Below are positions 19,363-27,420 of a DNA stretch of 64,000 nucleotides, piece after piece; the stretch's first letter is position 1; each line of letters opens with the position of its first letter. The DNA lies in NCBI RefSeq assembly GCF_003339505.1, contig NZ_QPIW01000005.1, positions 124,001-188,000 of the forward strand, written 5' to 3'. Made by a program: the position numbers and the translations under genes. Under the pieces are notes generated by a model. That model saw only the letters and a program-made list of their open reading frames with translations, had not been told where the DNA came from and did not search any database. The DNA comes from Runella aurantiaca. GTDB lineage: Bacteria; Bacteroidota; Bacteroidia; Cytophagales; Spirosomataceae.

Positions 19363-19962
19363 ATGCTAGAGCAATTAATGGGTCTTATCCAAGATCAATC
19401 ACAAGATGCCATTGTTAAAAACCCTGCAATCCCTAACGAACACAATACAGATGCCATGCAAGCGATATTGGGTGCGGTAACGGGCGGTTTACAAAGCCAA
19501 GCACAATCGGGCAACATCAGTGGTTTGATGGGCCTTCTCTCAGGCAACAGCGGCACAGGCAATAATTTAATGAACAATCCGATTGTTTCGGGAATTGCCC
19601 AAAATGCCATTGGAAGTCTAATGGAAAAATTTGGACTCTCAAACAACGCGGCGGCCAAGGTTATTGCTCAGGTTTTACCAGGGGTACTTACTTCAATGAT
19701 TTCCAAAACCAGCAATCCCAACGACGACAGCATGGATTTTGGCGGCATTATGGGTTCACTGCTAGGCGGACAACAAACGCAGCAGGCGCAACAGCAGGGA
19801 GGATTTGATTTTAATCAAATCGGGTATGCTTTGGCCGATGGCAAATTGGACATGAATGATGTGATGCGCATCGGCGGCGGTTTATTGGGCGGCGGCGGCG
19901 CTGGCAACAACAACGCAGGCGGTGGATTGGGCGGCTTGTTGGGCGGCCTTTTTGGAAAATAA
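19363..19962 (+). CDS. DUF937-like Gly/Gln-rich protein
   Basis: 199 residues. The central part (ISGLMGLLSG...IAQNAIGSLMEKFGLSNNAAAKVIAQVLPGVLTSMISK) resembles DUF937 domains with repeated helical segments. The C-terminus is very rich in Gly, Gln and Asn (GGGGAGNNNAGGGLGGLLGG), probably disordered. No signal peptide. Function unknown. It has its own promoter and a terminator directly downstream. Confidence 0.7.
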   Translation: MLEQLMGLIQDQSQDAIVKNPAIPNEHNTDAMQAILGAVTGGLQSQAQSGNISGLMGLLSGNSGTGNNLMNNPIVSGIAQNAIGSLMEKFGLSNNAAAKVIAQVLPGVLTSMISKTSNPNDDSMDFGGIMGSLLGGQQTQQAQQQGGFDFNQIGYALADGKLDMNDVMRIGGGLLGGGGAGNNNAGGGLGGLLGGLFGK

Positions 19963-19988
19963 TAACCCCATCAATATTCTTTTTTTGT

Positions 19989-20021
19989 AGCAGGAAGGCA
20001 ATCTTTGTCTTCCTGCTTTAT
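19989..20021 (+). terminator. Intrinsic terminator after the DUF937 gene
   Basis: Stem AGCAGGAAG (19989-19997) with CTTCCTGCT (20009-20017), then TTATTTTA. It lies 13 bp before the first tetR gene, separating it from the upstream unit. Confidence 0.75.
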
Positions 20022-20033
20022 TTTATATCTATC

Positions 20034-20663
20034 ATGGTCGATACCAAGACCCGCATTCTGGAGAAATCAATCGAACTTTTTAATAGATTTGGTTTTGTCA
20101 ACATCAGACTTCAGCACATCGCCGATGAAGTCGAGCTAAGTGTAGGAAATATTGCATACCATTACAAAAACAAAGATGCCATTTTAGAAGCAATTTATGT
20201 ACAACTAGAAAATGACCAAAAACTGCTTTTAGCCGAACTTAAGATTGTGCCTTTGTTTGTCAATATCAATGCCCACATCTTAAACACCTTTCAACTCCAG
20301 AAAAAATACGCCTTTTTTTATTCCGATACTTTTGAAGTATTACGCTCATTTCCAATTATCAAATACAATTATCGCCGATACACAGAGTGGTTTGTATCCC
20401 AAATTCAAACAATGCTTGAATTTAACGTCGCACGAGGTGCATTTATACCTGCATCGACACCAGACACCTATTCGAATTTAGCGGTTCATTACTGGATGAC
20501 CATAGAATTATGGCTCTATCAAAATCGCATTCGTGGTTTGGAAACCCTAACTGAAACAACCTATGCCGCGGCCGCTTGGTCCTTGCTGATTCCTTACTTT
20601 ACCGAAATCGGCCACTCCGAATATCGGCAAATGAATGATTTAAAAAACTATAATTGGCTATAA
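20034..20663 (+). CDS. TetR/AcrR family regulator 1 of the hydrogenase locus
   Basis: 209 residues. The N-terminal TetR helix-turn-helix is clear: TKTRILEKSIELFNRFGFVNIRLQHIADEVELSVGNIAYHYKNKDAI. The ligand domain is divergent. It is a paralogue of the regulator at 21185: the recognition regions differ only at conservative positions (LSVGNIAYHYKNK against ISVGNLAYHYRNK). Both may therefore read the same DNA site. It sits at the left edge of the hydrogenase locus. The inducer is unknown. Confidence 0.85.
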   Translation: MVDTKTRILEKSIELFNRFGFVNIRLQHIADEVELSVGNIAYHYKNKDAILEAIYVQLENDQKLLLAELKIVPLFVNINAHILNTFQLQKKYAFFYSDTFEVLRSFPIIKYNYRRYTEWFVSQIQTMLEFNVARGAFIPASTPDTYSNLAVHYWMTIELWLYQNRIRGLETLTETTYAAAAWSLLIPYFTEIGHSEYRQMNDLKNYNWL

Positions 20664-20784
20664 AAGACCAACATTGGGGCAATAAGTAAAGAGAAAATCA
20701 TCCAATAAATATCCCAATCCTCCCATTTTGGTTATACAATACTTCGAAGGATTAAGTATATTTGAAAAATCTAACATCCCAACA

Positions 20785-21144
20785 ATGGCACAACGTTTTC
20801 AGATGGATGAAAATATGTATCATCATCTTTTAGGGCGGCTGAATGAACTGCACCAAACCGATAAACGCGGCTTACTGAAGGACTTTGATTTTTTTCACAA
20901 TGACCTATGGTTGGCTGATACGGCAGTAGTGGAAGAACTTACCCGCCACAAAGGAGAATGGCAGGTAAATTTGGTTTTTGCCTACACCGTCAATCCGATG
21001 CGTTTTATCCGTCGACAAATAACGTCATACTCTTGTCCTCGTAAAGCCACTTTATTTTCTTCACTGATGCGCCGTTTAGCGGCCAAAGACCAGAGAGGAA
21101 CACAGGAAATTAGGATTAGTAGTATATTTGTGTGTAAAAACTAA
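20785..21144 (+). CDS. Unknown protein, paralogue of the gene at 25562
   Basis: 119 residues from the ATG at 20785; an in-frame start at 20728 would add 19. No known domain was recognised. The last 93 residues align without gaps to the product of 25562-25882 with about 28 identities counted by hand, including RG..KDF, D.WL, G.W.V..V....NP, SY....KA.L, D.RGT and a C-terminal C.N. No signal peptide or membrane segment. It lies between the two tetR genes, so it is probably part of the hydrogenase regulon. The N-terminal ~25 residues are unique to this copy. Confidence 0.65.
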   Translation: MAQRFQMDENMYHHLLGRLNELHQTDKRGLLKDFDFFHNDLWLADTAVVEELTRHKGEWQVNLVFAYTVNPMRFIRRQITSYSCPRKATLFSSLMRRLAAKDQRGTQEIRISSIFVCKN

Positions 21145-21184
21145 AGGACCTTAATCAATTGGAGCACGAATCATTAGGCAAAAG

Positions 21185-21805
21185 ATGCAAAATACGAAAG
21201 AGAAGATTTTATGGGCGTCGATTAAGCTTTTTAATGAACACGGCGTTGCAAATGTCCGCTTACAACAAATTGCGGACGAAATCGGTATAAGTGTCGGCAA
21301 TCTTGCGTACCATTATCGCAATAAAGAAGCCATTGTTTCGTCTGTCTATGATATACTTTTTGAAGATTTTGGTCATATTTTGAGTCAGTACCTGCAAAGC
21401 CCCTCGTTCGCTGATTTTGACCGACAAATTCTTCTCTATTTCGAGTTCTTTAAAACCTACCAATTCTACATTACCGACTTGTTTTCGATGGAACATGCCC
21501 TGCCTGAAATAAAGGCAGAATGGCAATTGTTCATGAATAAAATGATTCTTCAGATCCGCACCCGAATTGACTTTCACATAAACCGCGGCGAATTGGTTTC
21601 GGAAACCGTGCAGGGTACTTACAACTTAATTTCCGAATCTATCTGGATGACGATTGTGTTCTGGATTCCCCAACAAACAATGCGCAACAAGCCGGTCACC
21701 GAGACCCGGTTTCGCTCGGCAGTTTGGAACCATCTTAAGCCTTACCTTACCCAAAAAGGACTCGATACCTTTGAGTTCTCCCTCCCCGTCCTTTCCCAAA
21801 ATTAA
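21185..21805 (+). CDS. TetR/AcrR family regulator 2 of the hydrogenase locus
   Basis: 206 residues; TetR helix-turn-helix TKEKILWASIKLFNEHGVANVRLQQIADEIGISVGNLAYHYRNKEAI, then a divergent effector domain that still aligns loosely with regulator 1 (WMTI.FW, TET..AAW-like segment). A TATATTTG box at 21123-21130, inside the end of the preceding gene, could be its promoter. It is immediately upstream of the hupS promoter with its two palindromes, making it the best candidate to bind them. Direction of control (repressor or activator) is not shown by sequence alone. Confidence 0.85.
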   Translation: MQNTKEKILWASIKLFNEHGVANVRLQQIADEIGISVGNLAYHYRNKEAIVSSVYDILFEDFGHILSQYLQSPSFADFDRQILLYFEFFKTYQFYITDLFSMEHALPEIKAEWQLFMNKMILQIRTRIDFHINRGELVSETVQGTYNLISESIWMTIVFWIPQQTMRNKPVTETRFRSAVWNHLKPYLTQKGLDTFEFSLPVLSQN

Positions 21806-21898
21806 GCCTTATTGCTGAGTAATGTCATTGGCAAAATTTGCGTCAATGACTAATTTGCTGCGCACCAGTTCCAACGGAGAAGTTTGTACTTGTTCTAA

Positions 21899-21918
21899 AT
21901 TAGAAAATATTTTCTAAT
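21899..21918. promoter_or_regulatory. Palindromic operator 1 upstream of hupS
   Basis: Perfect 20-bp palindrome ATTAGAAAATATTTTCTAAT. Its centre is about 48 bp before the TATATTTG box of the hupS promoter. The same 18-bp core recurs 24 bp downstream and again before hypA. Confidence 0.8.
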
Positions 21919-21922
21919 AATA

Positions 21923-21942
21923 TTTAGAAAATATTTTCTAAA
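21923..21942. promoter_or_regulatory. Palindromic operator 2 upstream of hupS, over the -33 region
   Basis: Perfect 20-bp palindrome TTTAGAAAATATTTTCTAAA. It occupies the position where the -33 TTG of the hupS promoter would be expected, so a bound protein would touch or exclude sigma factor. Confidence 0.8.
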
Positions 21943-21956
21943 ATGATATACATTAT

Positions 21957-21964
21957 TATATTTG
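21957..21964 (+). promoter_or_regulatory. hupS promoter -7 element
   Basis: TATATTTG fits the Bacteroidetes TAnnTTTG -7 consensus and lies 53 bp before the hupS ATG. There is no clear TTG at -33; operator 2 is there instead. Confidence 0.6.
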
Positions 21965-22017
21965 CTCTCCGTTAAATACTATTTTCCTAAATAAAAACCC
22001 TTTAGCTTCCTAATCCT

Positions 22018-23001
22018 ATGGCAAACGTACTATGGCTGCAGGGAGGAGCATGCAGTGGCAACACCATGTCTTTTCTCAATGCCGAAGAACCCACGGTGGT
22101 AGATTTAGTCACCGATTTTGGAGTCAATATTCTCTGGCACCCCTCCATTGGCCTGGAAATCGGCCACCAAGTTGTGGACTTACTCAATGAAATCAAAGCG
22201 GGGAAAGTACAGTGTGACATTTTGGTGTATGAAGGCAGTATCATCGAAGGCCCCAATAAAACCGGTACGATGAACTACTTCTGCGACCGACCAATGAAAG
22301 ATTGGGTCAAAGAGCTATCTGAGGTAGTCGGTTTTGTTGTAGCCATAGGCGACTGCGCAACCTGGGGAGGTATTCCAGCAGTGGCTCCCAACCCAAGTGA
22401 ATCAACGGGGATGCAGTTCTTAAAAAAAGACAAAGGAGGCTTTTTAGGAGCCAATTATACATCTAAAGGCGGACTGCCTGTCATCAATATTCCTGGCTGT
22501 CCAGCTCATCCCGACTGGATTACGCAAATTTTGGTAGCTATCGCCACGGGTCGTATCGGCGATGTATTGTTGGACGAGTACCATCGCCCCAAAACCTTCT
22601 TTACGGATTTTGTTCAAACAGGCTGTACCAACGTAGTCAATTTTGCGAATAAAGTAGACGGTGGTTTTGGAAAACGGGGCAACGGATGCCTATTCTACGA
22701 AGTAGGTTGCCGCGGACCGATGACCCGGGCAAGCTGTAATCGCATTCTTTGGAACCGACAATCCAGCAAAACCCGCGCAAATCACCCCTGTTTGGGCTGC
22801 ACTGAACCCGGCTTCCCTCACCACGATTTAGCCAAAGGAAGTGTGTTCAAAACACTGAAATACTTGGGTTTTTTACCGCAAGATGTGCCAGCAGGAAACT
22901 CAAAACTAGGTTACTATATGCGCGCAGGATTTGAGAAAACCATGCACGCTATGGAAGTAAGTCTTGGCGTAGAAAAATCGCACAACCAAGGTTCGAAATG
23001 A
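22018..23001 (+). CDS. hupS: Uptake [NiFe]-hydrogenase small subunit, group 2a-like (HupS/HucS)
   Basis: 327 residues. The N-terminus NVLWLQGGACSGNTMSFLNAEEPTVVDL and the blocks AIGDCATWGGIPAVAPNPSES, VINIPGCPAHPDWITQILVA, GCLFYEVGCRGPMT and HPCLGCTEPGFP match the cytoplasmic uptake hydrogenases of cyanobacteria (HupS) and the mycobacterial Huc type. There is no Tat signal peptide, as expected for group 2a. The subunit carries the three Fe-S clusters that take electrons from the active site to the quinone side. Position CSGN replaces the CxxC of periplasmic hydrogenases, so one proximal-cluster ligand is missing, as in other members of this group. Confidence 0.93.
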   Translation: MANVLWLQGGACSGNTMSFLNAEEPTVVDLVTDFGVNILWHPSIGLEIGHQVVDLLNEIKAGKVQCDILVYEGSIIEGPNKTGTMNYFCDRPMKDWVKELSEVVGFVVAIGDCATWGGIPAVAPNPSESTGMQFLKKDKGGFLGANYTSKGGLPVINIPGCPAHPDWITQILVAIATGRIGDVLLDEYHRPKTFFTDFVQTGCTNVVNFANKVDGGFGKRGNGCLFYEVGCRGPMTRASCNRILWNRQSSKTRANHPCLGCTEPGFPHHDLAKGSVFKTLKYLGFLPQDVPAGNSKLGYYMRAGFEKTMHAMEVSLGVEKSHNQGSK

Positions 23002-23038
23002 AACCATCTTCTCCCCTTCAATCAATTTAGATAAAACA

Positions 23039-24631
23039 ATGGCAATCACTAAAGAACTCAATATATCTCCAGTGGGTCGCGTAGAAGGCGACTTAGATGT
23101 AAAAGTATACATGGAAGACGGCGTGGTGACCCGCGCCCATACCCAAGCGGCCATGTTTCGCGGTTTCGAACAAATCATGGCGGGCAAAGACCCCCAATCA
23201 GGTCTGATTGTTACACCGCGCATTTGTGGCATCTGTGGGGGTTCTCACCTTTACTGCGCCTCCTCGGCTCTGGATACGGCATGGGAAACCACACTCACCC
23301 CCAATGCTCTTTTACTGAGGGCATTAGGTCAGGCGACTGAAACAATCCAAAGTATTCCTCGTTGGTTTTACGCGATTTTCGCAACCGATATGGCCAACAA
23401 AAAATTCGCCAATAAGCCTTTGTATGCAGAAGTTGTGAAGCGTTGGGCGGCCTACGTCGGCACATCGTTTCAGAAAGGAATTACGGCCAGTGCTTTGCCT
23501 GTACAGGTATACGCCCTTTTCGGCGGGCAATGGCCCCACTCCAGCTACATGGTCCCCGGCGGTGTCATGTGCGCTCCAACCCTTAAAGACATCACCCGTG
23601 CGCACGCCATTATGAATCAATTTCGCAAAGATTGGCTCGAAAGCATCTTTTTGGGTTGTTCGATTGAGCGCTATATGCAAATCAAGTCGTGGGATGACAT
23701 GTTGGCCTGGGTCGAAGAAAACGAATCACAGCGCAATTCAGACCTTGGGCTTTTTATCCGAGCGGGGATTGAATTCGGCCTTCATAAATTTGGTCAGGGA
23801 GTAGGCAAATTCATTGCCTTCGGCACCTACATTCACAAAGACCTGTGGAACAAACCCAAAATCGAAACCCGTAACAACGCGGTCATCAGTCCAGGTGGTT
23901 TTTGGGATGGTAAAAAATACTACGATTTGGATCACCTCCAAATTCAGGAGCACGTCAAACATGCTTGGTATGCCGATGTACCAGCAGCCCACCCTTGGAA
24001 CGAACCCCTACCAACCCCAATGCCTTCCCAGAACTTGGAGCAAACCAATTTTAACGATAAATACAGCTGGTCAAAAGCACCACGTTACATGGATTTTGCG
24101 GCTGAAGCTGGCCCGCTCTCCCGTGTAATCATGAATGCAAACCCATCCAATAAAGAGCATCAGTTCCGTGATCCATTGTTTATGGATATTATGAAACAAA
24201 TGGGGCCGAGCGTTTTTACCCGCACGTTGGCTCGCCTGCATGAAGCTCCTCGATTATACATGATGATTGATGAATGGCTCCGTCAGGTAGACTTGAATGG
24301 CGATTTTTATATCAAGCCTGTTGAAAAAGATGGTAAAGGTTGGGGAGCTACCGAAGCTGCCCGTGGTGCATTGGCCCACTGGATCGAAATCGAAGATGGC
24401 GTCATTAAAAACTACCAAGTGATGGCCCCGACCACCTGGAACGTAGGGCCTAATGACGACAAAGGCAATCCCGGCCCAATTGAAGCGGCACTCGAAGGAA
24501 CCGAAATTGAAGACCCACACGATCCTGTCGAAGTAGGTTTGGTAGCACGCTCGTTTGACTCCTGTCTCGTTTGTACCGTTCACGCCCACGATGCTAAAAG
24601 CGGTAAAGAATTGGCGAAATTTAAGTTATAA
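23039..24631 (+). CDS. hupL: Uptake [NiFe]-hydrogenase large (catalytic) subunit, group 2a-like (HupL/HucL)
   Basis: 530 residues. The N-terminal nickel motif is RICGICGGSH (RxCGxCxxxH) and the C-terminal one is DSCLVCTVH, where Ser replaces the usual Pro of DPCxxCxxH. After that His a 15-residue extension (AHDAKSGKELAKFKL) remains to be removed by the maturation protease encoded next. The protein holds the NiFe(CN)2CO site that splits H2. No signal sequence. The gap to hupS is 37 bp, so the two are cotranscribed. Confidence 0.95.
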   Translation: MAITKELNISPVGRVEGDLDVKVYMEDGVVTRAHTQAAMFRGFEQIMAGKDPQSGLIVTPRICGICGGSHLYCASSALDTAWETTLTPNALLLRALGQATETIQSIPRWFYAIFATDMANKKFANKPLYAEVVKRWAAYVGTSFQKGITASALPVQVYALFGGQWPHSSYMVPGGVMCAPTLKDITRAHAIMNQFRKDWLESIFLGCSIERYMQIKSWDDMLAWVEENESQRNSDLGLFIRAGIEFGLHKFGQGVGKFIAFGTYIHKDLWNKPKIETRNNAVISPGGFWDGKKYYDLDHLQIQEHVKHAWYADVPAAHPWNEPLPTPMPSQNLEQTNFNDKYSWSKAPRYMDFAAEAGPLSRVIMNANPSNKEHQFRDPLFMDIMKQMGPSVFTRTLARLHEAPRLYMMIDEWLRQVDLNGDFYIKPVEKDGKGWGATEAARGALAHWIEIEDGVIKNYQVMAPTTWNVGPNDDKGNPGPIEAALEGTEIEDPHDPVEVGLVARSFDSCLVCTVHAHDAKSGKELAKFKL

Positions 24632-24636
24632 AATAG

Positions 24637-24696
24637 AATACGGCAGAAACTGAAAAGATAAGAATACAAGTACTTTTTCTTTCTGTCGTATTTTTT
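24637..24696 (+). terminator. Hairpin between hupL and the protease gene (attenuating terminator or mRNA stabiliser)
   Basis: Arms AATACGGCAGAAA (24637-24649) and TTTCTGTCGTATT (24680-24692), one G-U pair, followed by a T-run. It may lower transcription of the maturation genes relative to the structural genes, or protect the hupSL message 3' end. Confidence 0.55.
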
Positions 24697-24709
24697 CACT
24701 TTACATTCT

Positions 24710-25204
24710 ATGAAAAAAACGGCCATTATGGGGTTTGGTAACCCGTGTCGCAGCGACGATGGCGTCGGGTGCTACGTGATTGAACAACTCAAAAGTTACA
24801 TAGGCGAAAATGAATCCATCAGTCTGTTTGACATGGGCACGTCGGCTTTTGAAGTGCTGTTCAGTCTACAGGGCCACGAGCGCATCATCATCGTTGATGC
24901 CGTTATCAACACTGGCCAACCTGTAGGCTCTTTGTATAAACTGCCCGCCAGCGAAATAGACGCGCATATTCAGGATGACCCAATGGTGTTTTTGCACAGT
25001 ATGAAATGGGACCAAGCGCTCTCATACGCTAAGAAAATCCTGCGAGAAACCTACCCCACTGATATTCAGGTATATTTGATTGCAGTAGATGACCTTCGAT
25101 TCGAAGTAGAGCTCAGCAGCCCTGTAAAAACAGCGGGCGATCAGGTTATTGCGTACATAAAAAAAGACTTAGAAGAAGCGGAAATTTTATTAGCTAATAA
25201 TTAA
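24710..25204 (+). CDS. Hydrogenase maturation protease (HupW/HyaD-like)
   Basis: 164 residues, M52/HybD endopeptidase family. MGFGNPCRSDDGVGCYVIEQL carries the GxGNxxxxDDGxG start with the nickel-binding Asp/Glu region. LFDMGTSAFEVLFSLQGHERIIIVDAV holds the second conserved acidic block, and LHSMKWDQALSYA supplies the His. It would remove the C-terminal extension of HupL after nickel insertion. Its position right after hupL fits a protease dedicated to this enzyme. Confidence 0.9.
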   Translation: MKKTAIMGFGNPCRSDDGVGCYVIEQLKSYIGENESISLFDMGTSAFEVLFSLQGHERIIIVDAVINTGQPVGSLYKLPASEIDAHIQDDPMVFLHSMKWDQALSYAKKILRETYPTDIQVYLIAVDDLRFEVELSSPVKTAGDQVIAYIKKDLEEAEILLANN

Positions 25205-25252
25205 GGTGTTGCAAAAAAAACATTTCCCTGCTACTCTCGCGACTAATCTACG

Positions 25253-25561
25253 ATGATACTTTTGCTAAAAAACGGACATATTATTATACCCGTCGACCTC
25301 ATTCAGTCGGTGTTAGAGGGAGAATTGCAGGTCAATTTGGTGTATTATCCCGAACGAAATTCGTTGTTGATTGCGGGCAAATCCAAAAGCTATTTTGAGA
25401 AATTACACAAAACCCATTGGCAAACCCTGAAAGATAAAAATCTGGCGGGAGACAAATCACTTTTTGTTCGAGAAATTCTGATTGATAATGACCTTGATGA
25501 CCACGACCGGGAGCTATCTTTTGACGTTAAAAATACTGGAATCATAGCCGTGCAACTATAA
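25253..25561 (+). CDS. Unknown 102-residue protein of the hydrogenase operon
   Basis: I do not recognise this protein. It begins MILLLKNGHIIIPVDLIQSVLEG and is rich in beta-strand-like segments (LQVNLVYYPERNSLLIAG; IAVQL), with an acidic middle (IDNDLDDHDRELSFD). No cysteine and no membrane segment are present, so it is unlikely to carry an Fe-S cluster. The stop codon abuts the ATG of the next gene with no gap, which implies translational coupling. It might be a chaperone or a structural partner of the hydrogenase, but nothing in the sequence decides this. Confidence 0.6.
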   Translation: MILLLKNGHIIIPVDLIQSVLEGELQVNLVYYPERNSLLIAGKSKSYFEKLHKTHWQTLKDKNLAGDKSLFVREILIDNDLDDHDRELSFDVKNTGIIAVQL

Positions 25562-25882
25562 ATGTATCTTCCCCATTTTAAATACACATATACCAACAAC
25601 CAACGCGGTAACTTTAAGGACTTCAAGGTCTTGATTGACGACCGCTGGCTTCATCATGCCGAAGTCAAATATCGAATTGATGTACAACGGGGACGATGGT
25701 ACGTCCAAATGGTTTATGTTTTTATGAACAATCCGCTACAACTGTTGTGTCGCCGTCTAGAGTCCTATGATACAAAGGCAAAGGCGGAATTATGCGCCAA
25801 AATTTTTCAGAGAGGTATTCAAAGAGATGCCCGTGGAACCCTCAAATCAAACCCAAATGCTTTCAATATTTGCCCCAACTAG
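25562..25882 (+). CDS. Unknown protein, paralogue of the gene at 20785
   Basis: 106 residues. Its last 93 residues align ungapped with the product at 20785-21144 (see that entry). Conserved points: RGNFKDF, D.RWL, GRWYVQMVYVFMNNP, SYDTKAKAEL, RDARGT and a C-terminal CPN. No catalytic motif known to me is present; aromatic and basic residues are frequent. It starts directly after the stop of the preceding gene and its end overlaps the likely start of the TPR gene in another frame, so all three are probably translationally coupled. Confidence 0.65.
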   Translation: MYLPHFKYTYTNNQRGNFKDFKVLIDDRWLHHAEVKYRIDVQRGRWYVQMVYVFMNNPLQLLCRRLESYDTKAKAELCAKIFQRGIQRDARGTLKSNPNAFNICPN

Positions 25883-27374
25883 TCATATTTCCTACATTCA
25901 AACTATTATTGACCAAGAATTCAGGTTGAATGAAATAGTTTTTGTGAAAGAATTACCTCAAATCGGGACTGATTTGGCGGAGCAGTTTATGGTTGTCAAA
26001 GACGAAGAAATATATCTTCCCATCGACTGGGCCAACGAAGCACCACCCTTTATATTACCTTATCCGCTTTTGCTTACACCCGCTCATTTACTAACTCTCA
26101 TATATACCAAATTAGGGAATTACGAACAGGCATACAAACACGCAGAACTGAACCCTGTGTTATTGATTGACATTGACACCCTCAACTGCCTCCAACATGG
26201 TGTTCAAGTCAGCCTTTTGAGTGATTTACCTTCTGAGGGAATCACTGATTTTGAGACCTATCGGCATTGGCATAATGCGGCAATTACCGCACATTATGGG
26301 GATTTAACCCATTTTGTCCATTACGAAACCATCAAACAATATTACCACAAAGCCTTTGAATTGGCCCCCGACGACGAATGGCGGGCATTTACGGGTAAGC
26401 ATCTTGCATCTTTATTGCTAGATGCCGAAGAGCTTTTTTTTGCGGAACAATTACTGGAGCAATGCATAAACTTTGCCATTTCTGACGACGCCAAATATGA
26501 GCTTATGAATGTGCAATACGCGGTTTGGCTGAAACAACTAGCCGTTCCGTACGACGAAAAGCTGCTTCAAAAAATCAAAACGGCACTTTGGGACGTATTA
26601 AACTACTACGAAAAACGCCAAAATCATGTGCAGTCGGCACTCCTGTTGATTGATGCTTCCCACATTGCCAACATTACCGACAGCTTCGCGGAGTCGTTGG
26701 GGTACATTAATCGAGCCATTGACTTACTGCGCCAAGAAGAAATTCCCGAACTGCTCGCCAATGCCAATTACCGAAAAGGAATGCTGCTCTACACATGGGC
26801 CCAAAATGGCAGTCCACAGTTTCTCAAACCAGCGATGGATGCGTATCAGGCGGCTCTTCGAATTTTTACAAGGGACAACGCACCTGATATTTTTGCAGAA
26901 ATTCATCATCACCTAGGTGTCATTTATTCAGAAATACCCGATGAAGCCAAGAAAAAAGGGATTTGGGCGGCCGTTTCAGTGAGCTCATTCAAGGAAGCTC
27001 TAGGCTATTTTACCCGCGAAACCAACCCCTACGAATACGCTCGCATCTGCAATAGTTATGCCAACGTACTGACTAAATTTCCCGCCGCAGCCCAAAGTGA
27101 CAACTACGCCAAAGCGCTTGAATTTTATAGAGAAGCCCTCGAAATACGCAACGCTGATGAATATCCCCACGAGCGTGCCCTCTCTATTCTGAATTTTCTG
27201 GAAGCTTGCTGGTACGTTCAACACAGTACTGAAGTGCAGGAACAGACGCTATTTAATGAAATGCAAATCAAAGCCGCAGAATTACTAACCTTAACTTCCG
27301 ACGCATCCCTGCTTTCCGACGCACAACGACACTTATCCAAAATTCAAAAACTTAAAACCACAATACACCAATAG
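25827..27374 (+). CDS. TPR-repeat protein of the hydrogenase operon
   Basis: About 515 residues from the ATG at 25827 (MPVEPSNQTQ). Alternatives are 25767, which would overlap the previous gene by 116 bp, and 25857 (MLSIFAPTSH), which cuts the overlap to 26 bp. The C-terminal half has TPR-like helix pairs (YHKAFELAPDDEWRAFTGKHLASLLLD; SLGYINRAIDLLRQEEIPELLANANYRKG; AYQAALRIF; ALEFYREALEIRN). No signal peptide. TPR proteins are encoded with group 1h and 2a hydrogenases in actinobacteria and Ralstonia and are thought to help assembly or anchoring; their exact role is open. Confidence 0.75.
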   Translation: MPVEPSNQTQMLSIFAPTSHISYIQTIIDQEFRLNEIVFVKELPQIGTDLAEQFMVVKDEEIYLPIDWANEAPPFILPYPLLLTPAHLLTLIYTKLGNYEQAYKHAELNPVLLIDIDTLNCLQHGVQVSLLSDLPSEGITDFETYRHWHNAAITAHYGDLTHFVHYETIKQYYHKAFELAPDDEWRAFTGKHLASLLLDAEELFFAEQLLEQCINFAISDDAKYELMNVQYAVWLKQLAVPYDEKLLQKIKTALWDVLNYYEKRQNHVQSALLLIDASHIANITDSFAESLGYINRAIDLLRQEEIPELLANANYRKGMLLYTWAQNGSPQFLKPAMDAYQAALRIFTRDNAPDIFAEIHHHLGVIYSEIPDEAKKKGIWAAVSVSSFKEALGYFTRETNPYEYARICNSYANVLTKFPAAAQSDNYAKALEFYREALEIRNADEYPHERALSILNFLEACWYVQHSTEVQEQTLFNEMQIKAAELLTLTSDASLLSDAQRHLSKIQKLKTTIHQ

Positions 27375-27420
27375 TCTACATATCAACACTTTACACTTAT
27401 CACCCAAGCACTTTCCTATC

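Noticed and set aside
21899-21942. Hup palindromes as a CRISPR or tandem repeat
   Set aside because: Only two copies lie side by side, each a perfect palindrome without spacers; promoter context fits operators better.
25767-25826. Start of the TPR gene at 25767
   Set aside because: It would overlap the 25562 gene by 116 bp in another frame, and its first 20 residues (basic, low complexity) look like a shadow of that gene.
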